Positions 34,126-42,325 of a stretch of 64,000 nt of DNA are shown here, in pieces (within the stretch, counting starts at the first letter, position 1; every line of letters begins with the position of its first letter). Source of the DNA: Spirosoma sordidisoli (GTDB lineage Bacteria; Bacteroidota; Bacteroidia; Cytophagales; Spirosomataceae). The position numbers were made by a program, and so were the translations under genes. Location: the NCBI RefSeq assembly GCF_004138325.1, contig NZ_SBLB01000011.1, forward strand, positions 101,783-165,782, given 5' to 3'. The notes under the pieces are model-generated. The model saw only the letters and a program-made list of their open reading frames with translations. It did no database searches and was not told where the DNA came from.

Positions 34126-34209
34126 CGCCCGGGCTGATACCCGTCATACCCCAACCGGGCCAGTCCGGCCAACTTTGTTGAGTCAATTCTTTCGTTGACG
34201 CCCCCGGAC

Positions 34210-34452
34210 ATGACCTTTGAACCATCCTCCCATCTACTGGCCTTTGTGTTGCCCGTCTCGTTCCGCAAAGGTGACGTCATCTTCAGCACCGCCACTACTG
34301 ATGAGGAAGTTCGGGTAGCTATCACCCCTACCGATCGTCCCCGACACGTCGTTTCAACGGCTCAGCTATCGAGGGGGCGCTGGCGGGCGCGGCTCAACTG
34401 GTCCGATGGTCGTCAGCAGTATCTGGAAGAAAAGGAAATTTTTGTCGATTAA
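34210..34452 (+). CDS. Small protein, weakly FixH-like
   Basis: An 80-residue protein starting at the ATG at 34210; a TTG at 34195 is an alternative. It has no membrane helix. The segment VAITPTDRP, followed by STAQLSRGRWRARLNWSDG, recalls the extracytoplasmic domain of FixH-like proteins, but the usual N-terminal membrane anchor is missing, so the resemblance may be superficial. It opens an operon with a small membrane-anchored protein, two universal stress proteins and a helical protein, and has an FNR-type dyad upstream. Confidence 0.55.
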   Translation: MTFEPSSHLLAFVLPVSFRKGDVIFSTATTDEEVRVAITPTDRPRHVVSTAQLSRGRWRARLNWSDGRQQYLEEKEIFVD

Positions 34453-34463
34453 CCGGATCGCGC

Positions 34464-34772
34464 ATGAAAACGCAACGCTTCATTCTGACTTACACGGGCC
34501 GGGGCACCATGCCCACCACCGACCTTGCCTTTCTGAACGAACATATTCCGGTACTGGACCATAGCCGCCGGAGTCTGCTGGTAGAAGACGCGCCGGAGCA
34601 CATCCGCCACCTGCTACGGTCGATGCCCCGCTGGCAGTGCCGACCCGAACGCATGTACCAGCCCTTACGGCAGGCCGGCTCGCTGATTGCCTTGCCCGCG
34701 GTGCGCCGGGTTGTGATCATGGTGGTAGTGCTGTCCCTTTTCAGTTCGTTTCCGCTTTCCTGTATCAACTAA
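34464..34772 (+). CDS. Small protein with C-terminal hydrophobic helix
   Basis: A 102-residue protein starting 11 bases after the previous stop. The first 70 residues are soluble (YTGRGTMPTTDLAFLNEHIPV), and a hydrophobic helix at about 80-98 (VRRVVIMVVVLSLFSSFP) could anchor it. I do not recognise the family. Position in the usp operon suggests a stress role. Confidence 0.55.
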   Translation: MKTQRFILTYTGRGTMPTTDLAFLNEHIPVLDHSRRSLLVEDAPEHIRHLLRSMPRWQCRPERMYQPLRQAGSLIALPAVRRVVIMVVVLSLFSSFPLSCIN

Positions 34773-34807
34773 CCGGGGTTTCGACCTTGCTAAACGGGGT
34801 GTAACCA

Positions 34808-35677
34808 ATGAAAAAAATCTTACTGCTGACCGACTTCTCGGAAGCGTCTCGCCAGGCTCTTACCTATGCCCGCGCCTTCTTTGGCGATACCGTCGCTGAT
34901 TTTCATTTACTCTGCGCGCACCCGGTCGAACCTGACAGTTTTTACGGCGCCAAACACGTATCGACAACCGCCCGGGCGGCCTTTACCGACGCCTTGTGCG
35001 ATCTGGTGGCCAGCCTGCGCCGGGAAACCGCCAACGACTGGCACACATTCCGGTCGTCGGCCTGTCCGGGTCCACTCCTCGATGCGGTCACCGATGTCTT
35101 AGCCAATGAAACCTACGATTATGTTGTCATCGGGGCCAAGAAAGACGGGACCAACGAGCTGTTCGGCAATACCGCCACTACGCTTGTCCGGTACCTGAAC
35201 GCGAACCTGCTGGTGGTGCCGGTCGACTCGCAGATCAGACCCATCCGGCGGGTCGTGCTGGCTACGGACTTTGCCAGCCTGACAGACTGCAAACTGCTTT
35301 GTCCCGTCAAGGATATCGTTACGCTGAAAGGAGCGACCCTGACCCTGCTGACCATCGACACCCCGCATAAACAGGTAGTCACCACCGAGCAGGAGCTACG
35401 CATCCGGCAGTTTCTGACGCCCGTTGAGCCACGCACCGCCCGGCTGGAAGCGCCTACCGCCAGGCAGGGTATCGATGCCTACGTGGCTGGTCACCCAATC
35501 GACCTGCTGATCAGTATCCCCAAACACAAAGGCTGGACCGACATTCTGGCCAGCAACAGCGTAACCCGATCGCTGGTCTTTGCGCCAGCCGTACCTACGC
35601 TGACCCTCTACGACAGCGGAAGCCGCGATAAGCCACAGGCTATCGACGACCTCTCCAACCTGGATTACGCCCTCTAA
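34808..35677 (+). CDS. Universal stress protein, tandem UspA domains
   Basis: A 289-residue cytoplasmic protein with two UspA-like halves (about 1-140 and 148-275). The first has LLTDFSEASRQAL and a loop after YDYVVIGAKKDG, in which the conserved nucleotide-binding glycines are partly replaced; the second is more remote. It lies 35 bases after the small membrane-anchored protein gene and 34 bases before a paralogue of the same layout (the two share LLTDFS starts and the VLATD turn between halves). Likely a recent tandem duplication relative to the 23974 gene. Confidence 0.9.
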   Translation: MKKILLLTDFSEASRQALTYARAFFGDTVADFHLLCAHPVEPDSFYGAKHVSTTARAAFTDALCDLVASLRRETANDWHTFRSSACPGPLLDAVTDVLANETYDYVVIGAKKDGTNELFGNTATTLVRYLNANLLVVPVDSQIRPIRRVVLATDFASLTDCKLLCPVKDIVTLKGATLTLLTIDTPHKQVVTTEQELRIRQFLTPVEPRTARLEAPTARQGIDAYVAGHPIDLLISIPKHKGWTDILASNSVTRSLVFAPAVPTLTLYDSGSRDKPQAIDDLSNLDYAL

Positions 35678-35711
35678 CGACAAGCCGATCAACTCACCTT
35701 TCCTCACAACC

Positions 35712-36617
35712 ATGTATAAGATCCTGTTATTAACCGATTTTTCGGCGGCCTCACGCCATGCCATCGCCTTTACGCAGGCGCTGTTTGCCGACACGGCGGC
35801 CAGTTTTTCGCTCCTGCACGCGCTCCCGCTCGAACCGGACCTGAGCCATAACGGGGCTTTTCTGCTGGCCGAACAGCGCGAATCCGCCGAGCAGGCGTTA
35901 CACGACTTGCAACAATCGCTCACGCAACCAGCCGTACCGAGCTACCACACTTATCAGAAGCTGGTAGCGCTGGGCGGGCCGGTAGGGGTTGTGGAACAGC
36001 TGCTGGCCGACGAACAGTTCGATCTCGTCGTGGCCGGCACAACGGGGGCTGGCTTCAGCGAGTTTATCGGCAACGTCGCTACCGGGCTGGTTCGGCATGC
36101 CGCCACCAACGTGCTGGTCGTACCTCTGTCGGCCCCTATTCGCCCGGTCGAACAGGTCGTACTGGCCACCGACTACCGCTCCGTCAACGATGCCGAGTCG
36201 CTCCGGTTCCTGACTGATCTGGCGGCCCGGAAAGCAGCCGCGCTTACCCTGCTCACCATCGAGAATCCCGCCGAGCCCGACAGCCACAGCAGTGAGGTAA
36301 ACCGCCGGTATGTCGAAAAAGCGCTGGAAAACCTGTCTACTCTTCGCTATACCATTCACGACGACGAGGTGCGCCACGGCATCTACGCCTACCTCGACGC
36401 CCATGCCGTTGATCTGCTGGTGATGCTCCCCCACCACAAAACCATACTGGATGTGCTGCTGACCAACAGCGTAACGCGGTCGATGGCCTACCACCCCCGG
36501 GTGCCCCTCCTTACCCTGTACGATACGGTTACCGTGAGCACCGCCGATGTGACCCAGCCAGCGGTATCGGTCCAGCCGTCGAGTCTGGACAGCCTGTCCG
36601 TTGCTACCTATCTCTAA
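35712..36617 (+). CDS. Universal stress protein, tandem UspA domains
   Basis: A 301-residue paralogue of the upstream gene with the same two-half layout. It begins YKILLLTDFSAASRHAI. The loop reads VVAGTTGAGFSEFIGNVATG, close to the G-2X-G-9X-G(S/T) nucleotide-binding pattern, so this copy may bind ATP. The second half ends with a LLVMLPHHKTILD segment shared with its paralogue. The stop is 12 bases before the helical protein gene. It belongs to the operon behind the FNR-type dyad at 34112. Confidence 0.92.
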   Translation: MYKILLLTDFSAASRHAIAFTQALFADTAASFSLLHALPLEPDLSHNGAFLLAEQRESAEQALHDLQQSLTQPAVPSYHTYQKLVALGGPVGVVEQLLADEQFDLVVAGTTGAGFSEFIGNVATGLVRHAATNVLVVPLSAPIRPVEQVVLATDYRSVNDAESLRFLTDLAARKAAALTLLTIENPAEPDSHSSEVNRRYVEKALENLSTLRYTIHDDEVRHGIYAYLDAHAVDLLVMLPHHKTILDVLLTNSVTRSMAYHPRVPLLTLYDTVTVSTADVTQPAVSVQPSSLDSLSVATYL

Positions 36618-36629
36618 CCGACCCCGCGT

Positions 36630-37028
36630 ATGAAACCAGCAAAATATCGCCAGTTAACCGAGGTTCACCTCCTGCACCGCATTTGGCGCAACGAGCTCGA
36701 ACTGGCCCTGCAGGAGGTGAACTTTTGGGAAGAGCTGCTGGGAACGCTGAATGAGATCACCGTTGCCGGCGCCGAAGCCGACACGACCTGGACGGCCGAA
36801 CTCAGCCAGCTGCACCACTTCCGCCGACTGAGTAAACGGCTGCTGCACGAAATCGACACCCTGGAAAGCGAGGTCGCCAAAGGCGTACGGCTGGGTCGTA
36901 TTCTCGACGCCGAAACCCGGCTCGACCACCAGTATCTGCGCAACGAAATGGACAGTTTCCACGCCGACTTCCGGACGTTCAAGACTGACATACGGCGCTA
37001 CATGACTGAACTGCCCGCCTTTCAGTAA
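36630..37028 (+). CDS. Small helical protein of the stress cluster
   Basis: A 132-residue protein that is almost entirely helical, with charged heptad-like segments (LHRIWRNELELALQEVNFWE, LLHEIDTLESEVA) predicting a coiled coil. No cysteine and no membrane segment. It is the last gene of the usp operon. Its size, layout and setting resemble the 24943-25338 product next to the first usp gene, so the two may be remote homologues serving the same role. No family recognised. Confidence 0.65.
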   Translation: MKPAKYRQLTEVHLLHRIWRNELELALQEVNFWEELLGTLNEITVAGAEADTTWTAELSQLHHFRRLSKRLLHEIDTLESEVAKGVRLGRILDAETRLDHQYLRNEMDSFHADFRTFKTDIRRYMTELPAFQ

Positions 37029-37040
37029 CCAATCAACGGT

Positions 37041-37083
37041 TTGGGGCAGAAAAAGAGGCCATCGGCTCCTTCTTCTGCCCCAA
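37041..37083. terminator. Hairpin between convergent usp operon and pfkB
   Basis: An 11-bp perfect inverted repeat (TTGGGGCAGAA and its complement) with a 21-base loop that can pair partly within itself. No T-run. Probably ends transcripts from both sides. Confidence 0.5.
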
Positions 37084-37112
37084 ATCGTTGTTACGGGTTG
37101 CCCCTGTACTAC

Positions 37113-38057
37113 CTACGACAACTGCATCTGACGTTGTTGATTGATCCAGTCCAGAAGCCGGTCGGCGTCGGCCCGGTAGAACAACTCCGTGCCGGGGTTC
37201 ATCGTAGCGGCCGTTCCGCAGGCCACGCCCTGGCGGAGCGCGTCGGCATAAGATTTTCCCTGGGCCAGTGCGTGAACCATGCCGCCCACCAGACTGTCGC
37301 CCGCCCCTACCGTACTCATCTTTTTAACGGGCGGTGCCTGCACAAACTCATGCCCGTCGGCGGTGACCATCAGCGCCCCGCGCGGCCCCAGTGATACCAC
37401 CACCACTTCGCAGTTTCCTTCGTTGATCAGATTCATAGCCGCCTGGTTGATCTCGTCCGTTTCGAGCCGGTCGACGCCGACCAGCCGCGCCAGCTCGCCC
37501 AGGTTCGGCTTTATCAGAAATACCCCTTCGTCCAGAGCCGCCCGCAGCGGTTCACCCGAGGTATCGAGCACCAACCTGACATGCCGCGCTTTGGCGAACC
37601 GGGCAATCGTGGCATACAGGTCGGCCGGCGAACCAGGCGGCAGGCTGCCACTGACTACCAGATAGTCGATGGGTTCGGCCAGGGTCTGCACGTGGGCCAG
37701 GCAGGCGCTGACTTCGGCACCCGTCAGTACCGGCCCCGGCGTTCCAAACCGAAACTGCTGGTTGGTGGCGGTTTCGGCCACCACAAAGCACTCGCGGCTC
37801 GGCTCCTGAATACCGATGATCTGGTACGAAATACCTTCCTGTTCCACCAGCTCCTGCAACCGAATACCCGTGGCTCCACCGGAGGTGAAGACCGCCAGCG
37901 ACTGGCCACCCAGACGACGGATTGCTTTCGATACGTTAATACCGCCCCCGCCGGCATCGTAGCTGGGTTGGGAGCAGTGCAGCTTCTGTTCGGGGATTAA
38001 CCGATCAACGGTCATGCTGATGTCCACCGCCGGGTTGAGCGTGAGAGTTATGATCAT
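37113..38057 (-). CDS. pfkB: 6-phosphofructokinase II / PfkB-family sugar kinase
   Basis: A 314-residue ribokinase-fold kinase that phosphorylates a sugar phosphate with ATP. It starts ITLTLNPAVDISM and has the substrate segment AGGGGINVSKAI, as in E. coli PfkB. The ATP/anion-hole motif STVGAGDSLVGGM with the catalytic Asp is at about 248-260. Length is normal. A 1-phosphofructokinase or tagatose kinase role cannot be excluded. In M. tuberculosis a PfkB (Rv2029c) stands next to universal stress proteins in the DosR regulon, which parallels this site. A weak FNR-like dyad lies upstream. Confidence 0.88.
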   Translation of the reverse strand: MIITLTLNPAVDISMTVDRLIPEQKLHCSQPSYDAGGGGINVSKAIRRLGGQSLAVFTSGGATGIRLQELVEQEGISYQIIGIQEPSRECFVVAETATNQQFRFGTPGPVLTGAEVSACLAHVQTLAEPIDYLVVSGSLPPGSPADLYATIARFAKARHVRLVLDTSGEPLRAALDEGVFLIKPNLGELARLVGVDRLETDEINQAAMNLINEGNCEVVVVSLGPRGALMVTADGHEFVQAPPVKKMSTVGAGDSLVGGMVHALAQGKSYADALRQGVACGTAATMNPGTELFYRADADRLLDWINQQRQMQLS

Positions 38058-38123
38058 AACAAATAGGTCTGTATCGGTAAAAATAAGTAGCTCTGCCTAC
38101 CCACCCCATGAGGTCCGTCAGCC

Positions 38124-38137
38124 CCGGTCTTGATCAG
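38124..38137. promoter_or_regulatory. Weak FNR-like site upstream of pfkB
   Basis: CCGGT-CTTG-ATCAG. Only the right half-site matches; two mismatches in the left. It stands 66 bases before the pfkB start, within the range of the better sites, and is listed only as a candidate. Confidence 0.2.
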
Positions 38138-38151
38138 CCTTAGCCTCTTAT

Positions 38152-39135
38152 TCAGCGGCTGGCCAGCAGCGCATGAGCCTGCTGGGTCATGCCGCGCCGG
38201 GCCAGAAACAGCGCCAGCCCATCGCGAAACAGCACGTTGGCCGGGGCCAGCCGGTACGCCTGAAAATAGGCCCGGTACGCTTCCGGATAAAACCGGTTTC
38301 CTTCGTACAGGGTAGCTCTGACGAACGCAGCCAGGGCCGCACTGGTCTGCATCTCCTGGTCCAGGGCTACCAGTTTCGTCTCCAGCGTACGCAACGCATC
38401 GGGTTTTGGCAGCGAGAACGTATACCGGGCGCAGTTGGGCTTACCGACCGGATAAACAGACCAGTAGTAGGTTACCTCTTTTTCGATGAAAGGTTTGTCG
38501 AGCCTAAAAGCCAGGGTAGTATCGGCGGTTTCGGTTGTGAAAAGGGTGTTGGCTTTTTCGTCGTAGTTGTCATAGATGGCCAGGGTATAGCGCCGGGCCG
38601 CCGGGTCGCGCTTCCAGCCAAACTGCATCGACGTATCGGATGCCAGCACCGCGCCGTAGTCGGGCGTCAGCATGAGCGGTACGGTACAGCCCCGGCTCAC
38701 CACCCCTTTGCGCTTCATATACCCCTGCGCGTACGAGTCGATCGTTTCGTGATGGTGGGTCAGGTTACGCCACAGATACCGGAAATAGTCGGCCAGCGCC
38801 AGCCCGATCCCGTCGCTGGCCGACGACTGCAACAGGGTGGTCACGGTAAACTCACCCGGCCGGTTGCGGATCACGACGGGCGCTTTGCCGGGTTGTTCCA
38901 GCACCAGAATACTCTGCTCGTTCAGTTTTATGGTATACGCAGCCGCCAGCGCCGGGTTCTGACTGGCCGGGCCGATGGATACCCAGGGCGAGCGGGCCGA
39001 TGTGCGGTACGAAACGGGGCCGTCGGCATAAAGTACCCGACTCGCTGCGGGCGCGGTTTGTTTCGTTGATTGAGCCGAAAGAACCGCCGGACTTAGCAGG
39101 ACGACCAGCAGGAAGAGGAGCTTAGTGGTGTGCAT
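38152..39135 (-). CDS. Exported FecR-like/TPR-tailed protein
   Basis: A 327-residue protein with signal peptide 1-22. The next 90 residues (VLYADGPVSYRTSARSPWVSI, then ILVLEQPGKAPVVIRN) resemble a FecR-type beta domain. A second beta region contains VTYYWSVYPVGKPNCARYTF, which recalls the DUF928-type proteins found with CHAT proteases in cyanobacteria; this is weak. The C-terminal 60 residues are TPR-like. It overlaps the end of the CHASE2 gene by 14 bases, so the two are coupled. Likely a periplasmic partner of that sensor. Confidence 0.65.
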   Translation of the reverse strand: MHTTKLLFLLVVLLSPAVLSAQSTKQTAPAASRVLYADGPVSYRTSARSPWVSIGPASQNPALAAAYTIKLNEQSILVLEQPGKAPVVIRNRPGEFTVTTLLQSSASDGIGLALADYFRYLWRNLTHHHETIDSYAQGYMKRKGVVSRGCTVPLMLTPDYGAVLASDTSMQFGWKRDPAARRYTLAIYDNYDEKANTLFTTETADTTLAFRLDKPFIEKEVTYYWSVYPVGKPNCARYTFSLPKPDALRTLETKLVALDQEMQTSAALAAFVRATLYEGNRFYPEAYRAYFQAYRLAPANVLFRDGLALFLARRGMTQQAHALLASR

Positions 39136-40360
39136 GACTATCGTCGAAATAGGTTGTATACGGAATGCGTTTGGGAAGCCAGGATCGTTTGGTCAGCCAG
39201 CGGGCAAACCCTTCGTAGAAATACAGCACATCGACGGCCAGAGCCATCGGAGCCAGCAACGGCAGCGTGTTCATTTCGATATGCCCGAACCGGAACAGCA
39301 ACAGCGCCACCAGCACGATCAGCGCTGCGGTGATGAACTGTACGGTTTTGAAAACGAGATGAAACCAGATATGATACCGCTGAAACTGCCAGGCAAAAAA
39401 CATCATCAGCACCCAGCAGAGCGGGAACGATACCAGCCAGAGTACCCAGTCGGGAATTTTTCGCAGATGGGTGCCGTCCAGCAGCATTGCCAGAATATTA
39501 GCGTGAATCTCCAGCCCGGTCAAACGAGTCCCGTCGCCCAGCGGCACCTGATGAACATCTTCCGATACGTACGGGTCGGCCGCGCCCGCCATCGACCCCA
39601 GCAGGACAATTTTGTTGCGCAGCTCGGGCAACCGGGCGCTGCCGGGGGCCAGATCCGTACTGTCGAACCGGCTAAACAGCCGCTGGTCCTGCTGGTACAG
39701 AATCCAGTCGGGTTCGTTGGCCTTCATGGCGGCCCGGTGGTTACCGTACTGCTGCCAGGTAGCCGGCGCCACGATCGACACGATCCGGGCGGCAAACGAC
39801 AGCGTATCGCCGGGGGCGTCGCCCAGGGGGGGCAGAGCAGGCAGGTGATGACGCACCACCCCGTCCGACTCTTCGGCTACGAAATTGGTATAGCCCGTTG
39901 GTCCCAGCCGGAACGGCGCGTCAGACTCGTGGAGTTCGCTGCGGGCGTGGCCCGCTTCTCCTTCGATAGCCAGCCACGAGGCCATAACCAGCTTACGCTG
40001 TTGCTGGAGCTGGGCCAGCGCCCGTTGCAGACTGGTATCCGACGGGGCTTTTTTCCGGTCGAATACCACATCGACCGCCACCAGCCGGGGGTTCTGCCGC
40101 GCAATGGCAGTCAGCATGGCAGCAATCCCGGACCGGTTGGCTTTGCCGATATCGACCAGGCAGATCGACGAAGACGAGGGCCCCAGCGGGGCGCGGGTCT
40201 GGCCATGGATGTGATTGTCGAACTCAAGCCCGACATGATGCAGCGCGCTATGAACGGGGTCCAGGAACCCAATGCTGAAGACAGCCAGTTTGAGCAGGCC
40301 GCATACCAGAAAAACGGCGATGGTAGCGCCGAGCGAATCAACCAGGAGAGATCGGGACAT
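39122..40360 (-). CDS. CHASE2-domain membrane sensor without output domain
   Basis: A 412-residue protein. One N-terminal membrane helix (about 8-28) is followed by a periplasmic CHASE2 domain at about 35-290 (LVDIGKANRSGIAAMLTAIA, then DVVFDRKK and GLEIHANILAMLL). Three helices follow at about 297-315, 325-345 and 350-375, and the short tail carries no kinase or cyclase. CHASE2 domains sense unknown extracellular signals. It lies in a minus-strand operon with a coiled-coil protein (8-base gap upstream) and a FecR-like protein (overlap), and is divergent from an exported caspase. Confidence 0.9.
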   Translation of the reverse strand: MSRSLLVDSLGATIAVFLVCGLLKLAVFSIGFLDPVHSALHHVGLEFDNHIHGQTRAPLGPSSSSICLVDIGKANRSGIAAMLTAIARQNPRLVAVDVVFDRKKAPSDTSLQRALAQLQQQRKLVMASWLAIEGEAGHARSELHESDAPFRLGPTGYTNFVAEESDGVVRHHLPALPPLGDAPGDTLSFAARIVSIVAPATWQQYGNHRAAMKANEPDWILYQQDQRLFSRFDSTDLAPGSARLPELRNKIVLLGSMAGAADPYVSEDVHQVPLGDGTRLTGLEIHANILAMLLDGTHLRKIPDWVLWLVSFPLCWVLMMFFAWQFQRYHIWFHLVFKTVQFITAALIVLVALLLFRFGHIEMNTLPLLAPMALAVDVLYFYEGFARWLTKRSWLPKRIPYTTYFDDSHAHH

Positions 40361-40368
40361 AGTAGAAA

Positions 40369-41235
40369 TTAGTAACGAAGGTTGGTGTAGAAGCCTTTGG
40401 CATCGCCCTTGACCGACTCAATTTCGGCCAGGAGCTGCGAGATGCGGATTTCGAGTTCAATGCGGATGCGCTGGATGCGTTCCGTTCGTTCGCGTGGTTT
40501 GAATTTACCGCTGGCCACGTCGTTGATTTGTCTGAGGGTTTCGTTGAAGGGCAGCAGAAAAGTTCGGTGCATCTGATCGAGCGACCGGCTGAAAAACTGA
40601 TCGGCGTCGGCATTCAACTTTTCATTGCCCCACAGACTACGAATCCGCTGTTTGAAGGGTTCTTTATTCAGCAACAGCTTCTCATACGCTTCGTTGGTTC
40701 TCTGGATCTGCTGATCGAGCCGGATAAGATCGGTGCGGCTCTCGAAAGCCCGTTCCCCGAAGTTTTTAAAAGCCGTTACTTCATTATAGACCTGCTCCAG
40801 GTAGGTGTCGGTCTGTCCCGTCAGCTCGTTGTATAACACCGCCCGCCGGTCGGCCAGCGACAGCGGAGCCGCCACCTCCTCGGCGCCCCGGCTCACGGCC
40901 GCGCTGCCTTCGACGGGAACGGCCGTCAGGGTGAACGTAATATGATCGCCCACCAGCTCGGGAACGTCGTCGGTCACGTGCCAGACGATCTGCCGATCGG
41001 GTCCGTCCTGAGCCCGTACCCGTCCCACGCCATTTCCCTCCGTATGGTTCAGGGCAATGGTTTGCGTACCGTTCTGACAAATTGCCTTGACCAGAAACTG
41101 CTGGCTGGGCCGGGTGCCGGTCAGTTGATACTGAATCACGACATCGGACCCGAACGCTTCGTGGCGCAGGTTCTCTATTTTCTGACCGGCCACTACCATC
41201 GGTAATAATACCAGTCCCAGCAGTCTACCTACCAT
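40369..41235 (-). CDS. Exported beta-plus-coiled-coil protein
   Basis: A 288-residue protein with an N-terminal signal (LLGLVLLPMVVAGQ). Residues 20-130 look like a beta-sandwich (IENLRHEAFGSDVVIQYQL). Residues 140-285 are helical with heptads and charged segments (LIRLDQQIQRTNEAYEKLL, RIRIELEIRISQLLAEIESV), probably a coiled coil. It stands first in the CHASE2 operon, divergent from the caspase gene 87 bases away. No family recognised. It may link the sensor to the caspase. Confidence 0.65.
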   Translation of the reverse strand: MVGRLLGLVLLPMVVAGQKIENLRHEAFGSDVVIQYQLTGTRPSQQFLVKAICQNGTQTIALNHTEGNGVGRVRAQDGPDRQIVWHVTDDVPELVGDHITFTLTAVPVEGSAAVSRGAEEVAAPLSLADRRAVLYNELTGQTDTYLEQVYNEVTAFKNFGERAFESRTDLIRLDQQIQRTNEAYEKLLLNKEPFKQRIRSLWGNEKLNADADQFFSRSLDQMHRTFLLPFNETLRQINDVASGKFKPRERTERIQRIRIELEIRISQLLAEIESVKGDAKGFYTNLRY

Positions 41236-41322
41236 TTAGTAAAGTTGCGGTTATGTGTGGATCATTCGCCGTCTAATTAGGTACATTTCCTTCAGTAAAT
41301 CAACCCATTACCAGGTTCCTAC

Positions 41323-42243
41323 ATGCGTTCTGTGATTTTTACCCTGCTTTTGACGCTTAATTTACTCAGTGGTGACGGTGTCTATGCTCAACTCATTCAG
41401 GCTACGTCGGCACCCGGATCATACCAGATTCGGGGTGGGTCGGCGCAGGCTGCCCGGGTCGATTACGCCCTGCTGATTGCCAACGATACCTTTACCGATC
41501 CGGCCTACCGCCCCCTCACAAACCCCACCTTCGACGCCCGCGAAATCGAAGCCCTGCTGCGCGATAAGTTCGGTTTCCGGACCACATTGCTCGCCAACGT
41601 AACGAAAGACAGCTGTGTTCGACAGATCCGGCGGCTGGCCAGCCAGTCATACGGGCCTTACGATCAGCTCTTCATTTTCTTTGCCGGCCATGGCGATTTC
41701 GATCCTGTATTGCAGCAGGGATACGCCGTCATGACCAATTCAAAAGCCGGCGACGATGGGTATACCAACCACCTGTCTTTCGCCTACCTGCAGGACTTAC
41801 TCGCCAAATTCCGCTGCCGTCACGTACTGCTCACCCTCGACGTATGCTACGGCGGAACGTTCGATAGCTATTTCGCCACCCAAAACCCCAACGAGCTAAA
41901 ACGCGATGGCCCCGAACGCGGAGTCCGGGCCGACGTAGAAGAGCTGGGCGGACAAACGCCCTTTATCCTCACCAAACTGAAACCCCAGACCCGTAAATAC
42001 CTGACGTCGGGCGGTAAAGAAACCGTGGCCGACGGCGAGAAAGGAAAACACTCCCCTTTCGCCCGGTTTTTTATTCAAAAGCTGAACGAGGCCGCCGGCA
42101 GCGACTACCGCATTCTGCCCGCTTCTGACCTGAAATCCTACATCGAACGCCAGAGTGCGATCACCCGCATAGGAGCCAGTGTAAAAATGGGCTCCTTCGG
42201 TTCCGACGAATCCAATAGTGAATTTCTGCTCATTGCCAGGTAG
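41323..42243 (+). CDS. Exported caspase-like (C14) protease
   Basis: A 306-residue protein with signal peptide 1-23, then a caspase-fold domain to about 260. Catalytic His123 lies in FFAGHGDF and Cys175 in LDVCYGGT, both intact. The active-site Cys is followed by YGG in place of the usual HAG or HSG of metacaspases. No second domain is visible. It shares a divergent promoter region with the CHASE2 operon, and is followed by the IPT lipoprotein genes. Substrate unknown; probably the effector of the CHASE2 locus (inference). Confidence 0.88.
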   Translation: MRSVIFTLLLTLNLLSGDGVYAQLIQATSAPGSYQIRGGSAQAARVDYALLIANDTFTDPAYRPLTNPTFDAREIEALLRDKFGFRTTLLANVTKDSCVRQIRRLASQSYGPYDQLFIFFAGHGDFDPVLQQGYAVMTNSKAGDDGYTNHLSFAYLQDLLAKFRCRHVLLTLDVCYGGTFDSYFATQNPNELKRDGPERGVRADVEELGGQTPFILTKLKPQTRKYLTSGGKETVADGEKGKHSPFARFFIQKLNEAAGSDYRILPASDLKSYIERQSAITRIGASVKMGSFGSDESNSEFLLIAR

Positions 42244-42325
42244 TTGACTACTCTTTCTCCCGATGAGAAGGTCAGGTACGTATTAATTGTATTGCGTTTC
42301 AGCTTATCACACCCTCCTCCACACC

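Noticed and set aside
39125..40372. 415-codon plus-strand open frame across the CHASE2 gene
   Set aside because: Lies opposite the CHASE2 protein, which has clear domain and helix patterns; the plus-strand product is a Gln/Arg/His-rich shadow.
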